Notes: generated by a model not told the origin, from the sequence alone. Positions 40,948-49,613 are shown, counted from the stretch's first letter. The stretch is DNA of 64,000 nucleotides from Arthrobacter sp. AFG20 (GCF_002892795.1 NZ_PJMC01000019.1:34027-98026); one strand, 5' to 3'. Numbers and translations are program-made.

Positions 40948-42006
40948 ATGTCAGAAGGCATCGCAGGCTCGGGCATCGAGCTTGGCATCACCCTTTACTC
41001 ACTCACCTCCGAATTCGCCGCCGGGCTCTACACCCCGGAGACCCTGATCAAGGCCGTCGCCGATGAAGGACTCGGCCCCGGCGTCGAGTTCAACATCGCA
41101 CAAATGCTGCGCACCTACCCGGACGTGGACGAGGGTTTCGTCCGCCTGTGGCGGGACAGCATGGACCGCTACGGCCTGACCCCCAGCGCCGTGGGCACCA
41201 ACCTGGACATGGGCCGCCGTAAAGACCGGGACATGACGCCGGACGAGGAGTTCGACTTCTTCGCCAGGCAGCTCAAGACCGCCAACACGCTCGGCTTCAA
41301 CAAGATCGTCATCCGGTCCGCGGGCAAGGAACTGCTCCGCCGGTTGCTTCCGCTGGCCGAGAAGTACGACCAGAAGCTCGGCTACGAGATCCACGCGCCC
41401 CAGGGCCCGAACGATCCCAAGATCCTCCAGATCCGCGAGATGTATGAGGAGCTCGGCAGCGACCGGCTGGGCTTCACGGCAGACTTCAGTTCCACCATGC
41501 ACAGCCTGTCGCCCACGCTGTTCCGCACCCTGACCCAGATGGGCCTGCCGCAGGAGCACTTCGCGGTCATGCAGGACATCTGGCGCAAGCCGCTGCCCAT
41601 GCAGGAGCGGAACCAGGAGTTCGAGGACTACCTGCGTGAAAACAACTTCGATCCCGCCCGGCTGGGCCCCTTCACCCGGCTGGCGTTCAACATGCACGGA
41701 CTGGTCCCGCCGGAGGAATGGCTGGACATCATGCCGCAGATGTTCCACGTCCACGCGAAGTTTTACGACATCGACGAGAACGGCAACGAGCCGGCCATGG
41801 ACATCCCGCGCATCGTGCGCCAGTTCGTCAAGGGCGGCTACAAAGGCTTCCTGTCCAGCGAATGGGAAGGCCACGCCTTCGCCGACCTCGGCGAATCGGA
41901 CCCCATCGACCTGGTGAAGAAGCAGCACGCACTGATGCGCCGCGCCATCGAAGAATCCGTCGAAACAACTGTTTCCAACCCGACCCTGGTCGAGACTGCG
42001 AAGTAA
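40948..42006 (+). CDS. C-glycoside deglycosidase alpha subunit-like TIM barrel (second)
   Basis: The 352-residue barrel carries E147 (GYEIHAP), D179 (FTADFSSTMHS), H269 (FHVHAKFYDID) and E305 (SSEWEGHAF). It is strongly similar over its whole length to the barrel of the fusion at 31014 (same NLDMGRR.DRDMTPDEE, FDPARLG and AFNMHG blocks). Here the alpha gene precedes its beta partner, opposite to the previous pair. AAAAGGAATC lies before the ATG. Confidence 0.85.
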   Translation: MSEGIAGSGIELGITLYSLTSEFAAGLYTPETLIKAVADEGLGPGVEFNIAQMLRTYPDVDEGFVRLWRDSMDRYGLTPSAVGTNLDMGRRKDRDMTPDEEFDFFARQLKTANTLGFNKIVIRSAGKELLRRLLPLAEKYDQKLGYEIHAPQGPNDPKILQIREMYEELGSDRLGFTADFSSTMHSLSPTLFRTLTQMGLPQEHFAVMQDIWRKPLPMQERNQEFEDYLRENNFDPARLGPFTRLAFNMHGLVPPEEWLDIMPQMFHVHAKFYDIDENGNEPAMDIPRIVRQFVKGGYKGFLSSEWEGHAFADLGESDPIDLVKKQHALMRRAIEESVETTVSNPTLVETAK

Positions 42007-42014
42007 GGAAAGCC

Positions 42015-42413
42015 ATGGCAACTCACAACTCCCTGTTCCAGGACGCCGACGTCCGCAGGCACCCCGAGGGCATTTCGGTGTCCGTGCAACTGCCCTGGTA
42101 CCGCAGCCTCTGGTTGTCCGCCGTGGATGATGTTGCGGCCACGGCCAACGGTGTGGCGATCCCCAAGGAATCCCTCCGCTTCGAACTTCAGGGCACGTCC
42201 TACTCCATCGCGGAGCTGCCCGAGCAATGGGATACCTTGTGGTTCGTCGCTGACAAGCCGGACGTCATCATCCCCCTGGACCGCGTCCCCGACGCGGGCG
42301 AGGAGATCGACGTCGAAGTCATCCTCACCCTCCGCCTGCTCTACATGCAGATCGCGCCCATGCGCTATGTCGGAAACCGGGTGGCGGTTGAGCGCAAGGT
42401 CGTGCTGGCATGA
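42015..42413 (+). CDS. C-glycoside deglycosidase beta subunit-like (second)
   Basis: The 132-residue protein (AAGGAAAGCC before ATG 42015) contains VSVQLPWYRSLWLSAVDDVA, TSYSIAELPEQWDTLWFVAD and LTLRLLYMQIAPM. It is closely similar to the N-terminal module of the fusion at 31014 (PWYRSLWLS and YMQIAP shared). It sits eight bases after the alpha stop and overlaps the dehydrogenase start by four bases, so all are translated together. Confidence 0.85.
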   Translation: MATHNSLFQDADVRRHPEGISVSVQLPWYRSLWLSAVDDVAATANGVAIPKESLRFELQGTSYSIAELPEQWDTLWFVADKPDVIIPLDRVPDAGEEIDVEVILTLRLLYMQIAPMRYVGNRVAVERKVVLA

Positions 42414-43597
42414 CAACCCTGCGGGTGGCCATGATCGGTTATGGCTTCATGGGCGCTGCCCACTCCCAGGGCTGGCGCACGGCACCGCGCATGTTTGACC
42501 TGCCGGCCGAACCGGAAATGGCTGTCATCGTGGGGCGGAACGCCGACTCAGTGGCGGACGCAGCCCACAAGTGGGGCTGGGCTGAGTCCGCCACAGACTG
42601 GCGCGAGGTGATCGCCCGGGACGATATCGACGTCGTCGACATTGTCACCCCCGGTGACTCCCATGCAGAGATCGCGATCGCGGCGCTGGAAGCGGGCAAG
42701 CACGTGCTCTGCGAGAAGCCGCTGGGCAACACGGTGGCCGAAGCTGAAGCGATGGCCGAGGCGGCGGAGCGGGCGGCAGCAGAGGGCATCCGGGCGATGG
42801 TGGGTTTCACTTACCGCCGCGTCCCCGCCGTCACTTTCCTGCGCAACCTCATCGCTGAAGGTGCCGTGGGGGCGGTCACCCAGGTGCGTGCCTCTTACCG
42901 GCAGGACTGGCTGGTGGATCCTGACATGCCGCTGGCCTGGCGCCTGCAGAAGGAGCACGCCGGCTCCGGGGCGCTGGGGGACATCGGGGCCCATGCCATT
43001 GACCTGGCCCAGTTCGTGACCGGGCTGAACCTGGAGAAGGTGTCCGGCACCATCGACACCATTGTTAAGGAGCGCCCGCTGCTCGATTCAGGTTCCGGCC
43101 TGTCCGGCACTGCGGGCACCGGCTACGGGCAGGTGACAGTGGACGACATCGCCATCTTCACGGGCCGGTTCGAATCCGGTGCCCTGGGATCGTTCGAGGC
43201 ATCACGCTTTGCCACCGGACGGAAGAACGCGCTGCAGATCGAGGTCTCCGGGGACAAGGGCGCGCTGGTGTTCGACTTGGAGGACCTTAACAGTGTCCAG
43301 TTCTACGACCGTACGGCGCCCGCTGACCGCCAGGGCTTCCGGAAGATCCTGGTGACGGAAGCGGAGCATCCCTACGTCTCGGGGTGGTGGCCCGCAGGGC
43401 ACATGCTCGGCTACGAGCACGGGTTCTCCCATCAGGTCAAGGATCTGGTGGAGGGCATTGTGGGCGGCACCGACCCGCATCCGACGTTTGCTGACGGGCT
43501 GAGGGTGCAGCGGGTGCTCGACGCTGTTGAACGCAGTTCCGTGAATGATTCAGCCTGGACCAGCGTGGCCGCTGGCGTCCCGGCGCAGGTCTCGTAG
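42410..43597 (+). CDS. Gfo/Idh/MocA-family dehydrogenase (DgpA-like candidate)
   Basis: The 395-residue protein has the N-terminal Rossmann motif VAMIGYGFMGAAHSQGW, the family signature CEKPLGNTVAEAEAM (with the catalytic K of EKP) and DIGAHAIDLAQFVTG with the conserved D and H. Family members oxidise or reduce sugar hydroxyls with NAD(P). In the gut-bacterial puerarin pathway a Gfo/Idh enzyme (DgpA) performs the 3-oxidation that precedes C-C cleavage, so this could be a second, NAD-dependent 3-oxidation route, or the reductase returning 3-keto-glucose to glucose. Confidence 0.85.
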   Translation: MTTLRVAMIGYGFMGAAHSQGWRTAPRMFDLPAEPEMAVIVGRNADSVADAAHKWGWAESATDWREVIARDDIDVVDIVTPGDSHAEIAIAALEAGKHVLCEKPLGNTVAEAEAMAEAAERAAAEGIRAMVGFTYRRVPAVTFLRNLIAEGAVGAVTQVRASYRQDWLVDPDMPLAWRLQKEHAGSGALGDIGAHAIDLAQFVTGLNLEKVSGTIDTIVKERPLLDSGSGLSGTAGTGYGQVTVDDIAIFTGRFESGALGSFEASRFATGRKNALQIEVSGDKGALVFDLEDLNSVQFYDRTAPADRQGFRKILVTEAEHPYVSGWWPAGHMLGYEHGFSHQVKDLVEGIVGGTDPHPTFADGLRVQRVLDAVERSSVNDSAWTSVAAGVPAQVS

Positions 43598-43609
43598 GAG
43601 GGGAAGTAC

Positions 43610-44614
43610 ATGGCACGACCTATCACTCTGTTCACCGGCCAGTGGGCCGACCTGCCGTTCGAGGAGGTGGCGCGGCTCGCCGGCGAGTGGGGCTACGACG
43701 GGCTCGAAATCGCGTGCTGGGGCGACCACCTGGACCCTTGGCGCTGGGACGACGACGCCTACGTCCAGGGAAAGCTGGATATCCTTGAACGCCATGGCAT
43801 CAAGGTATGGACCATTGCCAACCACCTCAAGGGACAGGCCGTCTGCGACGACCCCATCGACGAACGGCACCGCGGCATCCTGCCCGATGTTGTATGGGGC
43901 GACGGCGACTCTGAAGGGGTGCGCCGCCGCGCGGCCGAGGAAATGAAGAACACGGCGCGGCTCGCCGCCAAGCTCGGTGTGAAGACGGTGACCGGGTTTA
44001 CGGGTTCGTCCATCTGGAAGTACGTGGCGATGTTCCCGCCTGCCTCGGAAAAGATGGTCGACGCCGGCTACCAGGACTTTGCCGACCGGTGGAACCCCAT
44101 CCTCGATGTCTTCGACGAAGTCGGTGTCCGCTTTGCCCATGAGGTGCACCCGTCCGAGATCGCGTACGATTACTGGACCACGCGGCGGGCGCTGGAGGCG
44201 ATCGGGCACCGCGAGGCCTTCGGGCTGAACTGGGATCCGAGCCACATGGTGTGGCAGGACATCGACCCCGTGGGATTCCTTTGGGACTTCAAGGACCGGA
44301 TCTACCACGTGCACTGCAAGGACACGAAGAAGCGGCTCAGCAATGGCCGCAACGGGCGGCTCGCATCGCACCTGGCATGGGCTGATCCGCGCCGCGGCTG
44401 GGACTTCATCTCCACCGGCCACGGCGACGTTCCCTGGGAGGACGCGTTCCGGATGCTGAACTCCATCGGCTACCGCGGCCCGCTGTCCGTGGAGTGGGAG
44501 GACGCCGGCATGGACCGTCTGGACGGCGCCCCCGAGGCGCTGGCGTTCGTGCGCAGGCTCTCCAGCTACGAGCCCTCCGCGGCAGCTTTCGACGCCGCCT
44601 TCAGCACCAAATAA
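43610..44614 (+). CDS. Sugar phosphate isomerase/epimerase-family TIM barrel
   Basis: The 334-residue barrel has E in FAHEVHPSEIAYDYW, D in LNWDPSHMVWQDIDP, H in YHVHCKDTKKRLSNG and E in LSVEWEDAGMDRLDG. It belongs to the isomerase/epimerase group usually paired with Gfo/Idh dehydrogenases, not to the deglycosidase alpha group. GGAGGGGAAG lies before the ATG at 43610, 12 bases after the dehydrogenase stop. A step in keto-sugar conversion is likely. Last gene of this operon, followed by a terminator. Confidence 0.85.
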   Translation: MARPITLFTGQWADLPFEEVARLAGEWGYDGLEIACWGDHLDPWRWDDDAYVQGKLDILERHGIKVWTIANHLKGQAVCDDPIDERHRGILPDVVWGDGDSEGVRRRAAEEMKNTARLAAKLGVKTVTGFTGSSIWKYVAMFPPASEKMVDAGYQDFADRWNPILDVFDEVGVRFAHEVHPSEIAYDYWTTRRALEAIGHREAFGLNWDPSHMVWQDIDPVGFLWDFKDRIYHVHCKDTKKRLSNGRNGRLASHLAWADPRRGWDFISTGHGDVPWEDAFRMLNSIGYRGPLSVEWEDAGMDRLDGAPEALAFVRRLSSYEPSAAAFDAAFSTK

Positions 44615-44623
44615 GTACATAGC

Positions 44624-44664
44624 AAAAGGACCGCTCCTGGACATCCAGGATCGGTCCTTTTTGT
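44624..44664 (+). terminator. Terminator at the end of the central operon
   Basis: AAAGGACCG, CTCCTGGA and their complements TCCAGG and CGGTCCTTT form a long stem with a small internal loop, ending in TTTTTGTG, ten bases after the isomerase stop. Confidence 0.8.
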
Positions 44665-44702
44665 GTGTCAACCGGTGATTGGGCCTGTCGACATCAGGCT
44701 TT

Positions 44703-45728
44703 TTAGCCGGTGATTGGGCCTGCCGAAATCAGGCTCTCGACAGGGTCAACCAGCGCTGCTTCCGCCAGGGCCAGGTGCCTTCGGGTCATCTCGGTGGGGT
44801 CGTCCTGCAGCCACTCGTGGCCGCCCCATTCGCTGGTCAGGGTGCCGCTGAAGCCGTTACGGCGCAGGAGGCCGCCCAGATCCCGCAGTGGTTGCGAAAC
44901 CCGCCCGCCGTCGTCGTCCAGGTCCCAGAACTTCAGGTGGAAGGCGCCCACCAGGGGCAGGATGCCCTGCAGGTCCGCGGCGTGACTGCGGCCAAAACGG
45001 ATCAGCAGGTTCATAAAGAGGGTGTGGATCCGCGGCGGCACGTTCCCTGAACGGAGCAGGCCGGTGACGGCGTCGAGGGTGGCGGGATCCCGCCAGTCAT
45101 TCTCCAGGCGCGCCAGAAGGTCCGGTGAAACACCGCCCTGCCGCAGCTCCCCTAGATAGGTGACCGGAAGGGCCGGCATGAGCATGCTGATGTCCACGAG
45201 CACCCGCACGTGGTCATCTCCGAGCGTCGCGATCGCCTCCAGGGCAGGTTCGACGGCGGGGCTGCCGGGAGCCTGCTGCCCCTGGATTTCCTCGTACAGC
45301 ACCAGGTCGAGCTCGTGCAGGATCGGCTGCACCAACGTGAGGAGTTCGGCGCCGGCCTGTCCGATCGGGAGCCTGATCCCGCGGGCCCCTGCCCGGTGCG
45401 CGGCATGCAGTTGGGGGACCAGGAAGTCCAGGCGCTGCTGCAGGGAGCGGCGCCCGGTAGGGGACGTGAAGTCATCCAGGCTGGCCCCAACGATGCTGAT
45501 GGCGCCACCTTGGGCCGCCAGGGCATCACGCAGCTCGTCCACTTCGGCATCCTGCGGAGCCGGGAACGACCGCCACACCAATCCGGGCTCGAGCTCTACT
45601 GTCTTCACTGTCGAGTTCGCGATGCCGGTGACGATGTCCTGGGCCGGCTGGCGTGCGGCGATGATGTCCGGCGTCCAGTTGAAGGAGCTGGCGCAGAAGG
45701 TCCAGCTGCTGGGAATTTCGGGAGCCAT
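44703..45728 (-). CDS. Deglycosidase alpha-like TIM barrel (third separate copy)
   Basis: The 341-residue barrel is the most divergent alpha-like member. Its motifs still align: E146/E147 (LYEEIQG), D179 (VLVDISM), H264 (AFHLKFWDLDDDG) and E300 (LTSEWGGHEW), the H.KF.D.D and SEW.GH blocks being those of the alpha genes at 31014 and 40948. It is divergent from a beta-like gene (45788), with 59 bases between starts, which suggests an alpha/beta pair made from two transcripts. It could alternatively be an isomerase of the keto-sugar. Confidence 0.7.
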   Translation of the reverse strand: MAPEIPSSWTFCASSFNWTPDIIAARQPAQDIVTGIANSTVKTVELEPGLVWRSFPAPQDAEVDELRDALAAQGGAISIVGASLDDFTSPTGRRSLQQRLDFLVPQLHAAHRAGARGIRLPIGQAGAELLTLVQPILHELDLVLYEEIQGQQAPGSPAVEPALEAIATLGDDHVRVLVDISMLMPALPVTYLGELRQGGVSPDLLARLENDWRDPATLDAVTGLLRSGNVPPRIHTLFMNLLIRFGRSHAADLQGILPLVGAFHLKFWDLDDDGGRVSQPLRDLGGLLRRNGFSGTLTSEWGGHEWLQDDPTEMTRRHLALAEAALVDPVESLISAGPITG

Positions 45729-45763
45729 AGCGCGTCTTCCCCTTTATGCTTGTTAATGACAAG

Positions 45764-45786
45764 CTTATGTCACTTTTAGGATAAAG
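45764..45786. promoter_or_regulatory. CTTATGT-N11-TAAAG dyad site
   Basis: Located between the divergent alpha-like (45728) and beta-like (45788) genes. A related TTTATGC lies 21 bases to the left. The right half overlaps the ribosome site of the beta-like gene, so only the left half is independent evidence. Confidence 0.45.
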
Positions 45787-45787
45787 G

Positions 45788-46213
45788 ATGAAAGCCATGT
45801 TGGAAACCGCCTTGCGCGACGATGCACTGACCGCCACTCCGGGAGGCTTTGAGCTCCGGCTCGGCCTGCCGTGGATCCGCTCCATGCCACTCTCCAGCGT
45901 CGCCGGCCTCGCCGTTGAGGTCGACAGCGTTCCGGTGGCACCGGGGGAGTTGGCGGTGGAACTGGGATCCCGACGCGTATCGCCTGATGCGCTGCAGGCA
46001 GAGTCCGGCTGGTGGTTCGTGCAGGACAGGCTCGTCCTGGCGGGCCGGCGCGAACTCTCCGGCGGGCCGCACACCGTCGCCGTCGACTTTCGGCTCATGG
46101 TGCCCTATCTGCAGGCGCGCCCTGGCTCTCCGCTGGTCCTGCCATTCCGCCTGGAAGCCCGGTTGGAGCTTGACCGGGCGCCGGTACCCAGCGTGTCCCG
46201 CGACGTGGCCTGA
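45788..46213 (+). CDS. C-glycoside deglycosidase beta subunit-like (third)
   Basis: The 141-residue protein has the beta-module pattern: FELRLGLPWIRSMPLSSVAG, ALQAESGWWFVQDRLVLAGR and VDFRLMVPYLQARPG, corresponding to PWYRSLWLS, WW/TLWF and LRLPYMQIAP of its relatives. It is less conserved than the others. AAAGG precedes ATG 45788; ATG 45794 is an alternative. The partner is probably the divergent alpha-like gene. Confidence 0.72.
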   Translation: MKAMLETALRDDALTATPGGFELRLGLPWIRSMPLSSVAGLAVEVDSVPVAPGELAVELGSRRVSPDALQAESGWWFVQDRLVLAGRRELSGGPHTVAVDFRLMVPYLQARPGSPLVLPFRLEARLELDRAPVPSVSRDVA

Positions 46214-46243
46214 GCGGGTACGCCCGGCGTGCGCCGTGGAGCC

Positions 46244-47506
46244 CTAGGCGGGAACTGCGACCCGTTCCGGCGTGGGTCGGCCGTCCGCAAACCAGCGCGG
46301 GAAGGTGACATCAAAAAGCTGCTCTCGGGCCAGTTCAGCTCCACCGCGCAGGGGTTCGCGCTCGTCATTGACGGACAGGGTGATGGTGAGGTCGCGGGTG
46401 GCGAGCGGCAACGACAGTTCGTAGACGCGCTGGCGCACTTCTGCGAGGAACACCTCGCCGGCAGATCCCATAGCACCGCCGATGACGATGACTCCGGGAT
46501 TGAACATGTTCACCAGGGCTGAAATGGTCTCGCCCGCTACCCGCGCCGACTTCTGAATCAACGTGATGGCCAGCGCGTCGCCGGCCTGGGCTGCGAGGGT
46601 GATCTCCTCGAGGGTTAGTGCTCCCTTTTTCGCCAGTGAAGCCAGGGAACTGTTGGCACCTTCCCTGATGGCCTGTTCGGCATCCCGGACGAGGGCCCAG
46701 CCGCCAGCCACCGCTTCCAGGCAGCCAATCTTGCCGCAGCGGCACTGCACATCAGAGTCCGAGACCCGGACGTGGCCGATGTCGCCGGCGGCCCCGTTGG
46801 CGCCACGATGAATCCTGCCCTTGGACAGGAGGCCGGCACCAACCCCAGAACCGATCTTGCAGTAGATGAGGTCCACCAGGGAGTCGCGCCGGCGGGCACG
46901 TTCGCCAAGGGCAAGAAGGTTGGAATCGTTATCAACCCATACCGGTGCATTGAATCGTTCCTCGAAAGGCCTGCGGACATCGTAAGCGTTCCAGCCCGGC
47001 ATGATTGGGGGTGCCACGGGATGCCCCGAAGCGAAGTCCACCGGGCCGGGAAGCCCCACCACCACACCCCATACGGGCACCTTGGGGTCCTTCTTTAGGA
47101 CATCATCAATCAGGGACATCACCGCGTCGATGGTCTTCTCCGGACCCTGCGCGATGTCCCACGTGCGGTGCGTGTGCTCCAGGATGTCGCCGTCCAGGGC
47201 AGCTACGCCAACCCTTATATGAGCCGCTCCGAGGGCGCATATCACAATTCGCCCCTGCTCCGCGCGGAAACGCAGGGTCCGGGGCGCGCGGCCGCCGGAC
47301 GAGGCTCCGAAATCGCCATCGCCCAGGAAGCCGATCTGGATGGCCTGATCCACGCGCTGACTGACGACGCCCCTGCCCAGGCCTGTGACCTTGCCGATTT
47401 CAGGGCGGGTGGTGGCCTCGCCTGTTCGCACCAGGTTGACGATCCGCAGGAGGCTCGTTACTTCATCCGTCTGTGCTCCAAAGCGGAGGGTCGAGTCAGT
47501 CGTCAT
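46244..47506 (-). CDS. ROK-family transcriptional repressor
   Basis: From ATG 47506 the product has 420 residues: an N-terminal winged helix (TRPEIGKVTGLGRGVVSQRV), then the ROK sugar-kinase-like domain with WGVVVGLPGPVDFASG, the DNDSNLLALGE block and the zinc site CRCGKIGCLEAVAGG (CxCGxxGCxE). ROK repressors of this kind bind a sugar or sugar phosphate as inducer. It is divergent from a Gfo/Idh gene, with a CTTATG dyad between them, so it is the prime candidate to bind the recurring CTTATGT motif of this locus. Confidence 0.88.
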   Translation of the reverse strand: MTTDSTLRFGAQTDEVTSLLRIVNLVRTGEATTRPEIGKVTGLGRGVVSQRVDQAIQIGFLGDGDFGASSGGRAPRTLRFRAEQGRIVICALGAAHIRVGVAALDGDILEHTHRTWDIAQGPEKTIDAVMSLIDDVLKKDPKVPVWGVVVGLPGPVDFASGHPVAPPIMPGWNAYDVRRPFEERFNAPVWVDNDSNLLALGERARRRDSLVDLIYCKIGSGVGAGLLSKGRIHRGANGAAGDIGHVRVSDSDVQCRCGKIGCLEAVAGGWALVRDAEQAIREGANSSLASLAKKGALTLEEITLAAQAGDALAITLIQKSARVAGETISALVNMFNPGVIVIGGAMGSAGEVFLAEVRQRVYELSLPLATRDLTITLSVNDEREPLRGGAELAREQLFDVTFPRWFADGRPTPERVAVPA

Positions 47507-47576
47507 GACAATAATTCTCACACACGGGAGCCGACTAAAGTATGGTTAGCCGCGACTATAGCCAGAAATTTCCCCA

Positions 47577-47599
47577 CTTATGAATAATAAGGACATAAG
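47577..47599. promoter_or_regulatory. Perfect CTTATG-N11-CATAAG dyad
   Basis: Between the ROK regulator start (47506, minus) and the Gfo/Idh start (47610, plus). It is the most symmetrical of the recurring CTTATGT sites; read on the minus strand it fits CTTATGT-N11-ATAAG. Typical placement for an autoregulatory operator. Confidence 0.6.
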
Positions 47600-47609
47600 A
47601 AGGAGGGCG

Positions 47610-48671
47610 ATGATGCCTTGGAACGTAGGAATTCTTGGAGCGGGGCCGGGGGTGTCGACCCTTCATCTGCCGGTGCTGGGACGGCTGGCAGAGCTGTTCA
47701 GGGTGGTCCACATTGCCGATGCTGGAAGCGGGCGCGCCCGTCGGCTGGGCGAAAGGTGTGGTGCCCGCTGGTCGGAGGGCGAGTCGGACCTGCTGGCGGA
47801 CCCGGCTGTGGAGGTGGTGGCCGTTTGCAGCCCGCCCAGTGAACACGCGCGCCAGATCCTGGCGGCGCTGGCATCGGGTAAGCGCACCATTTTCTGCGAG
47901 AAGCCGCTGGCTGCGAGCAGACCGGAGGCGGATGAAGTTATCTCTGCCTGCCGTGCCGCAGGCGCAGTTCTCCTGGTGGGCACGAACCACCTGTTTGATG
48001 CCGCGTGGGGGCGGGCGAAGCATCATCTTGTGGCCTTGGGGGACCGGGTGCAGGCCATCTCTGTGACGCTGGCGCTTCCGCCGAATGACAGGTATCACGG
48101 GGTGGTTGCCGAGGGCGGCCCCTTCCAGGCTGCCCGGCGGGGCCGTCCGGACCTGGATGACCCTGCTGTGGCGGCCGGCATACTGAGGCAGTTGCTGACA
48201 GGGCTTGCGATCCATGATCTTCCTGCCGTGAGGGACATCGCGCCAGGCATAGATGAAGTGGTCTATGCAAGAGTAGCTCCGCCCATCGGCTACCTGGTGG
48301 GGTACCGGGCCGGCGGAGTCCTGGTCCAGCTGGCCCTCACCATGCTCCCGGAGGGGCCGGATGCCCTGTGGCGGATGAGCATCGCCACGTCCCACGACCG
48401 TATCGAGGTGAATTTCCCGCCTGCCTTTGTCCATGCCGGAAGCGCTGCCACCCGGGTGCGAAGCGTGGACGGGCAGTGGACGGAGTACCGGCGCGACGAG
48501 GAAGACGGCTATGTGGCCGAATGGCGGCTGCTTGCCTCGCTCCTGGAGGGTGCCGCCCCGGTGGAGTATGACGAGCTGCTGGCTGACTCGCACTATGCAA
48601 TCGACCTGGCCGATGCAGTCACAGCGAAATTCGTGAAGGGGTGCGCCAATGAGTCAAAATCGTGCGTGTAG
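47610..48671 (+). CDS. Gfo/Idh/MocA-family dehydrogenase (second)
   Basis: From ATG 47610 (AAGGAGGG upstream) the product has 353 residues with the Rossmann start VGILGAGPGVSTLHLPVLGR and the signature FCEKPLAASRPEADEV. The usual conserved histidine region reads ILRQLLTGLAIHDLPAVRDI. It is distinct from the copy at 42410. It probably reduces or oxidises a keto-sugar formed in C-glycoside breakdown. It overlaps the next gene by 23 bases. Confidence 0.82.
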   Translation: MMPWNVGILGAGPGVSTLHLPVLGRLAELFRVVHIADAGSGRARRLGERCGARWSEGESDLLADPAVEVVAVCSPPSEHARQILAALASGKRTIFCEKPLAASRPEADEVISACRAAGAVLLVGTNHLFDAAWGRAKHHLVALGDRVQAISVTLALPPNDRYHGVVAEGGPFQAARRGRPDLDDPAVAAGILRQLLTGLAIHDLPAVRDIAPGIDEVVYARVAPPIGYLVGYRAGGVLVQLALTMLPEGPDALWRMSIATSHDRIEVNFPPAFVHAGSAATRVRSVDGQWTEYRRDEEDGYVAEWRLLASLLEGAAPVEYDELLADSHYAIDLADAVTAKFVKGCANESKSCV

Positions 48672-49440
48672 TGTCTTCGCGGAGTTACCGGCCTACACGG
48701 CCGCTGTTGCCGAGCTTCCCGTTAGCGCTGCACTCGTGGACGACGCACATAGGGCGGTGGCAGTGGTGCCCGGAACTGGTGATTGGTGGCAGAGCATGCT
48801 GGCCGCCCTGGCCGGGGGAGCTTCGGCGGTGGTGCTTGCGGATCCCGTGGTGCTGCCCCGGCGAGCCGTTGAGCCTGACCAGTGGCCCCGGGACGTTCCG
48901 GTGATCGTTGAGCGCCCCCGCCTGCGTCCCGATATCGTTGGTGACGCCGTGGGAGCGCGGAGGGGCAGCCATGCCCGCATGGTTACTGTTGAGTGCGCCG
49001 CCCCCGCTGTGGGCCTTGACGGCGCCATCCTTGACGGATTCGGATGGGCGCGGTCCCTGATTGGGGGGCCATTGTCGTTTCGGGCGGGCATTGCCACGGC
49101 GCAGGGCAGGCTCGCGCTACTGGATTCGGGCGCCGATGACGGCTCAGTCCCCGCCAGTTTGATGGGGACTCCCGTCGGGGGCCTTCATGGCGGAGGCCTG
49201 CTTCAGGTGCTGGCCCTCGGCGAGGTGCGAACCGAGGTCACCGTGGACCAGCCGGCCGGGCTGAACCGGGTGGAGACCGTCACTGAGGAAGGGGCATTAC
49301 GGGCCCCGGAACGCTATGAATCGTCAGCGCGCCTTGCGCTCCGCCGGGCCATTGAGGCCTGCTCGTCAGGCGGGCCGGTAGCTGACCTGCACGATCTGTT
49401 CCAGGACATGGCATTGACCTGGGCCCTGCTCGATGCGTAA
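48649..49440 (+). CDS. Uncharacterised protein of the C-glycoside locus (263 aa)
   Basis: The product starts MSQNRACSVFAELPAYTAAV and has no signal peptide, membrane helix or motif I recognise. Some segments (RAVAVVPGTGDWWQSMLAAL and GGASAVVLADPVVLP) look like the dinucleotide-binding half of a Gfo/Idh-like protein in which the glycine motif is lost, and GLHGGGLLQVLALGEVRTEV like a beta-sheet domain. It overlaps the preceding dehydrogenase by 23 bases, so the two are co-translated and may act together. Confidence 0.65.
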   Translation: MSQNRACSVFAELPAYTAAVAELPVSAALVDDAHRAVAVVPGTGDWWQSMLAALAGGASAVVLADPVVLPRRAVEPDQWPRDVPVIVERPRLRPDIVGDAVGARRGSHARMVTVECAAPAVGLDGAILDGFGWARSLIGGPLSFRAGIATAQGRLALLDSGADDGSVPASLMGTPVGGLHGGGLLQVLALGEVRTEVTVDQPAGLNRVETVTEEGALRAPERYESSARLALRRAIEACSSGGPVADLHDLFQDMALTWALLDA

Positions 49441-49476
49441 GCACGGCGGCCCGGCCTCACGTCTAATCCGAACGTT

Positions 49477-49499
49477 CTTATGTTGTTTTCAGACTAAAG
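49477..49499. promoter_or_regulatory. CTTATGT-N11-TAAAG dyad site
   Basis: 115-137 bases upstream of the MFS gene start. Fits the recurring dyad and shares the inner TCAGAC with the site at 39312. GACTAAAGT also occurs at 47533 upstream of the divergent ROK/Gfo-Idh pair. Confidence 0.5.
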
Positions 49500-49613
49500 T
49501 GGAGTATTATGGAGAACGGCGCCGGGGTTCTTTCCGGACCCGTTCTCCGTCGTGATGCTGCGCCGGAGGCACATTACGTCGCGTCGACGGCCCGATCGTT
49601 CGGGTAGATCACC

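Noticed and set aside
43610..44614. Treating the barrel at 43610 as a sixth deglycosidase alpha subunit
   Set aside because: Its metal-site blocks (YHVHCKD, LSVEWED, NWDPSHM) are those of isomerases paired with Gfo/Idh dehydrogenases and lack the HxKF and SE(W/Y)xG forms shared by the alpha set.
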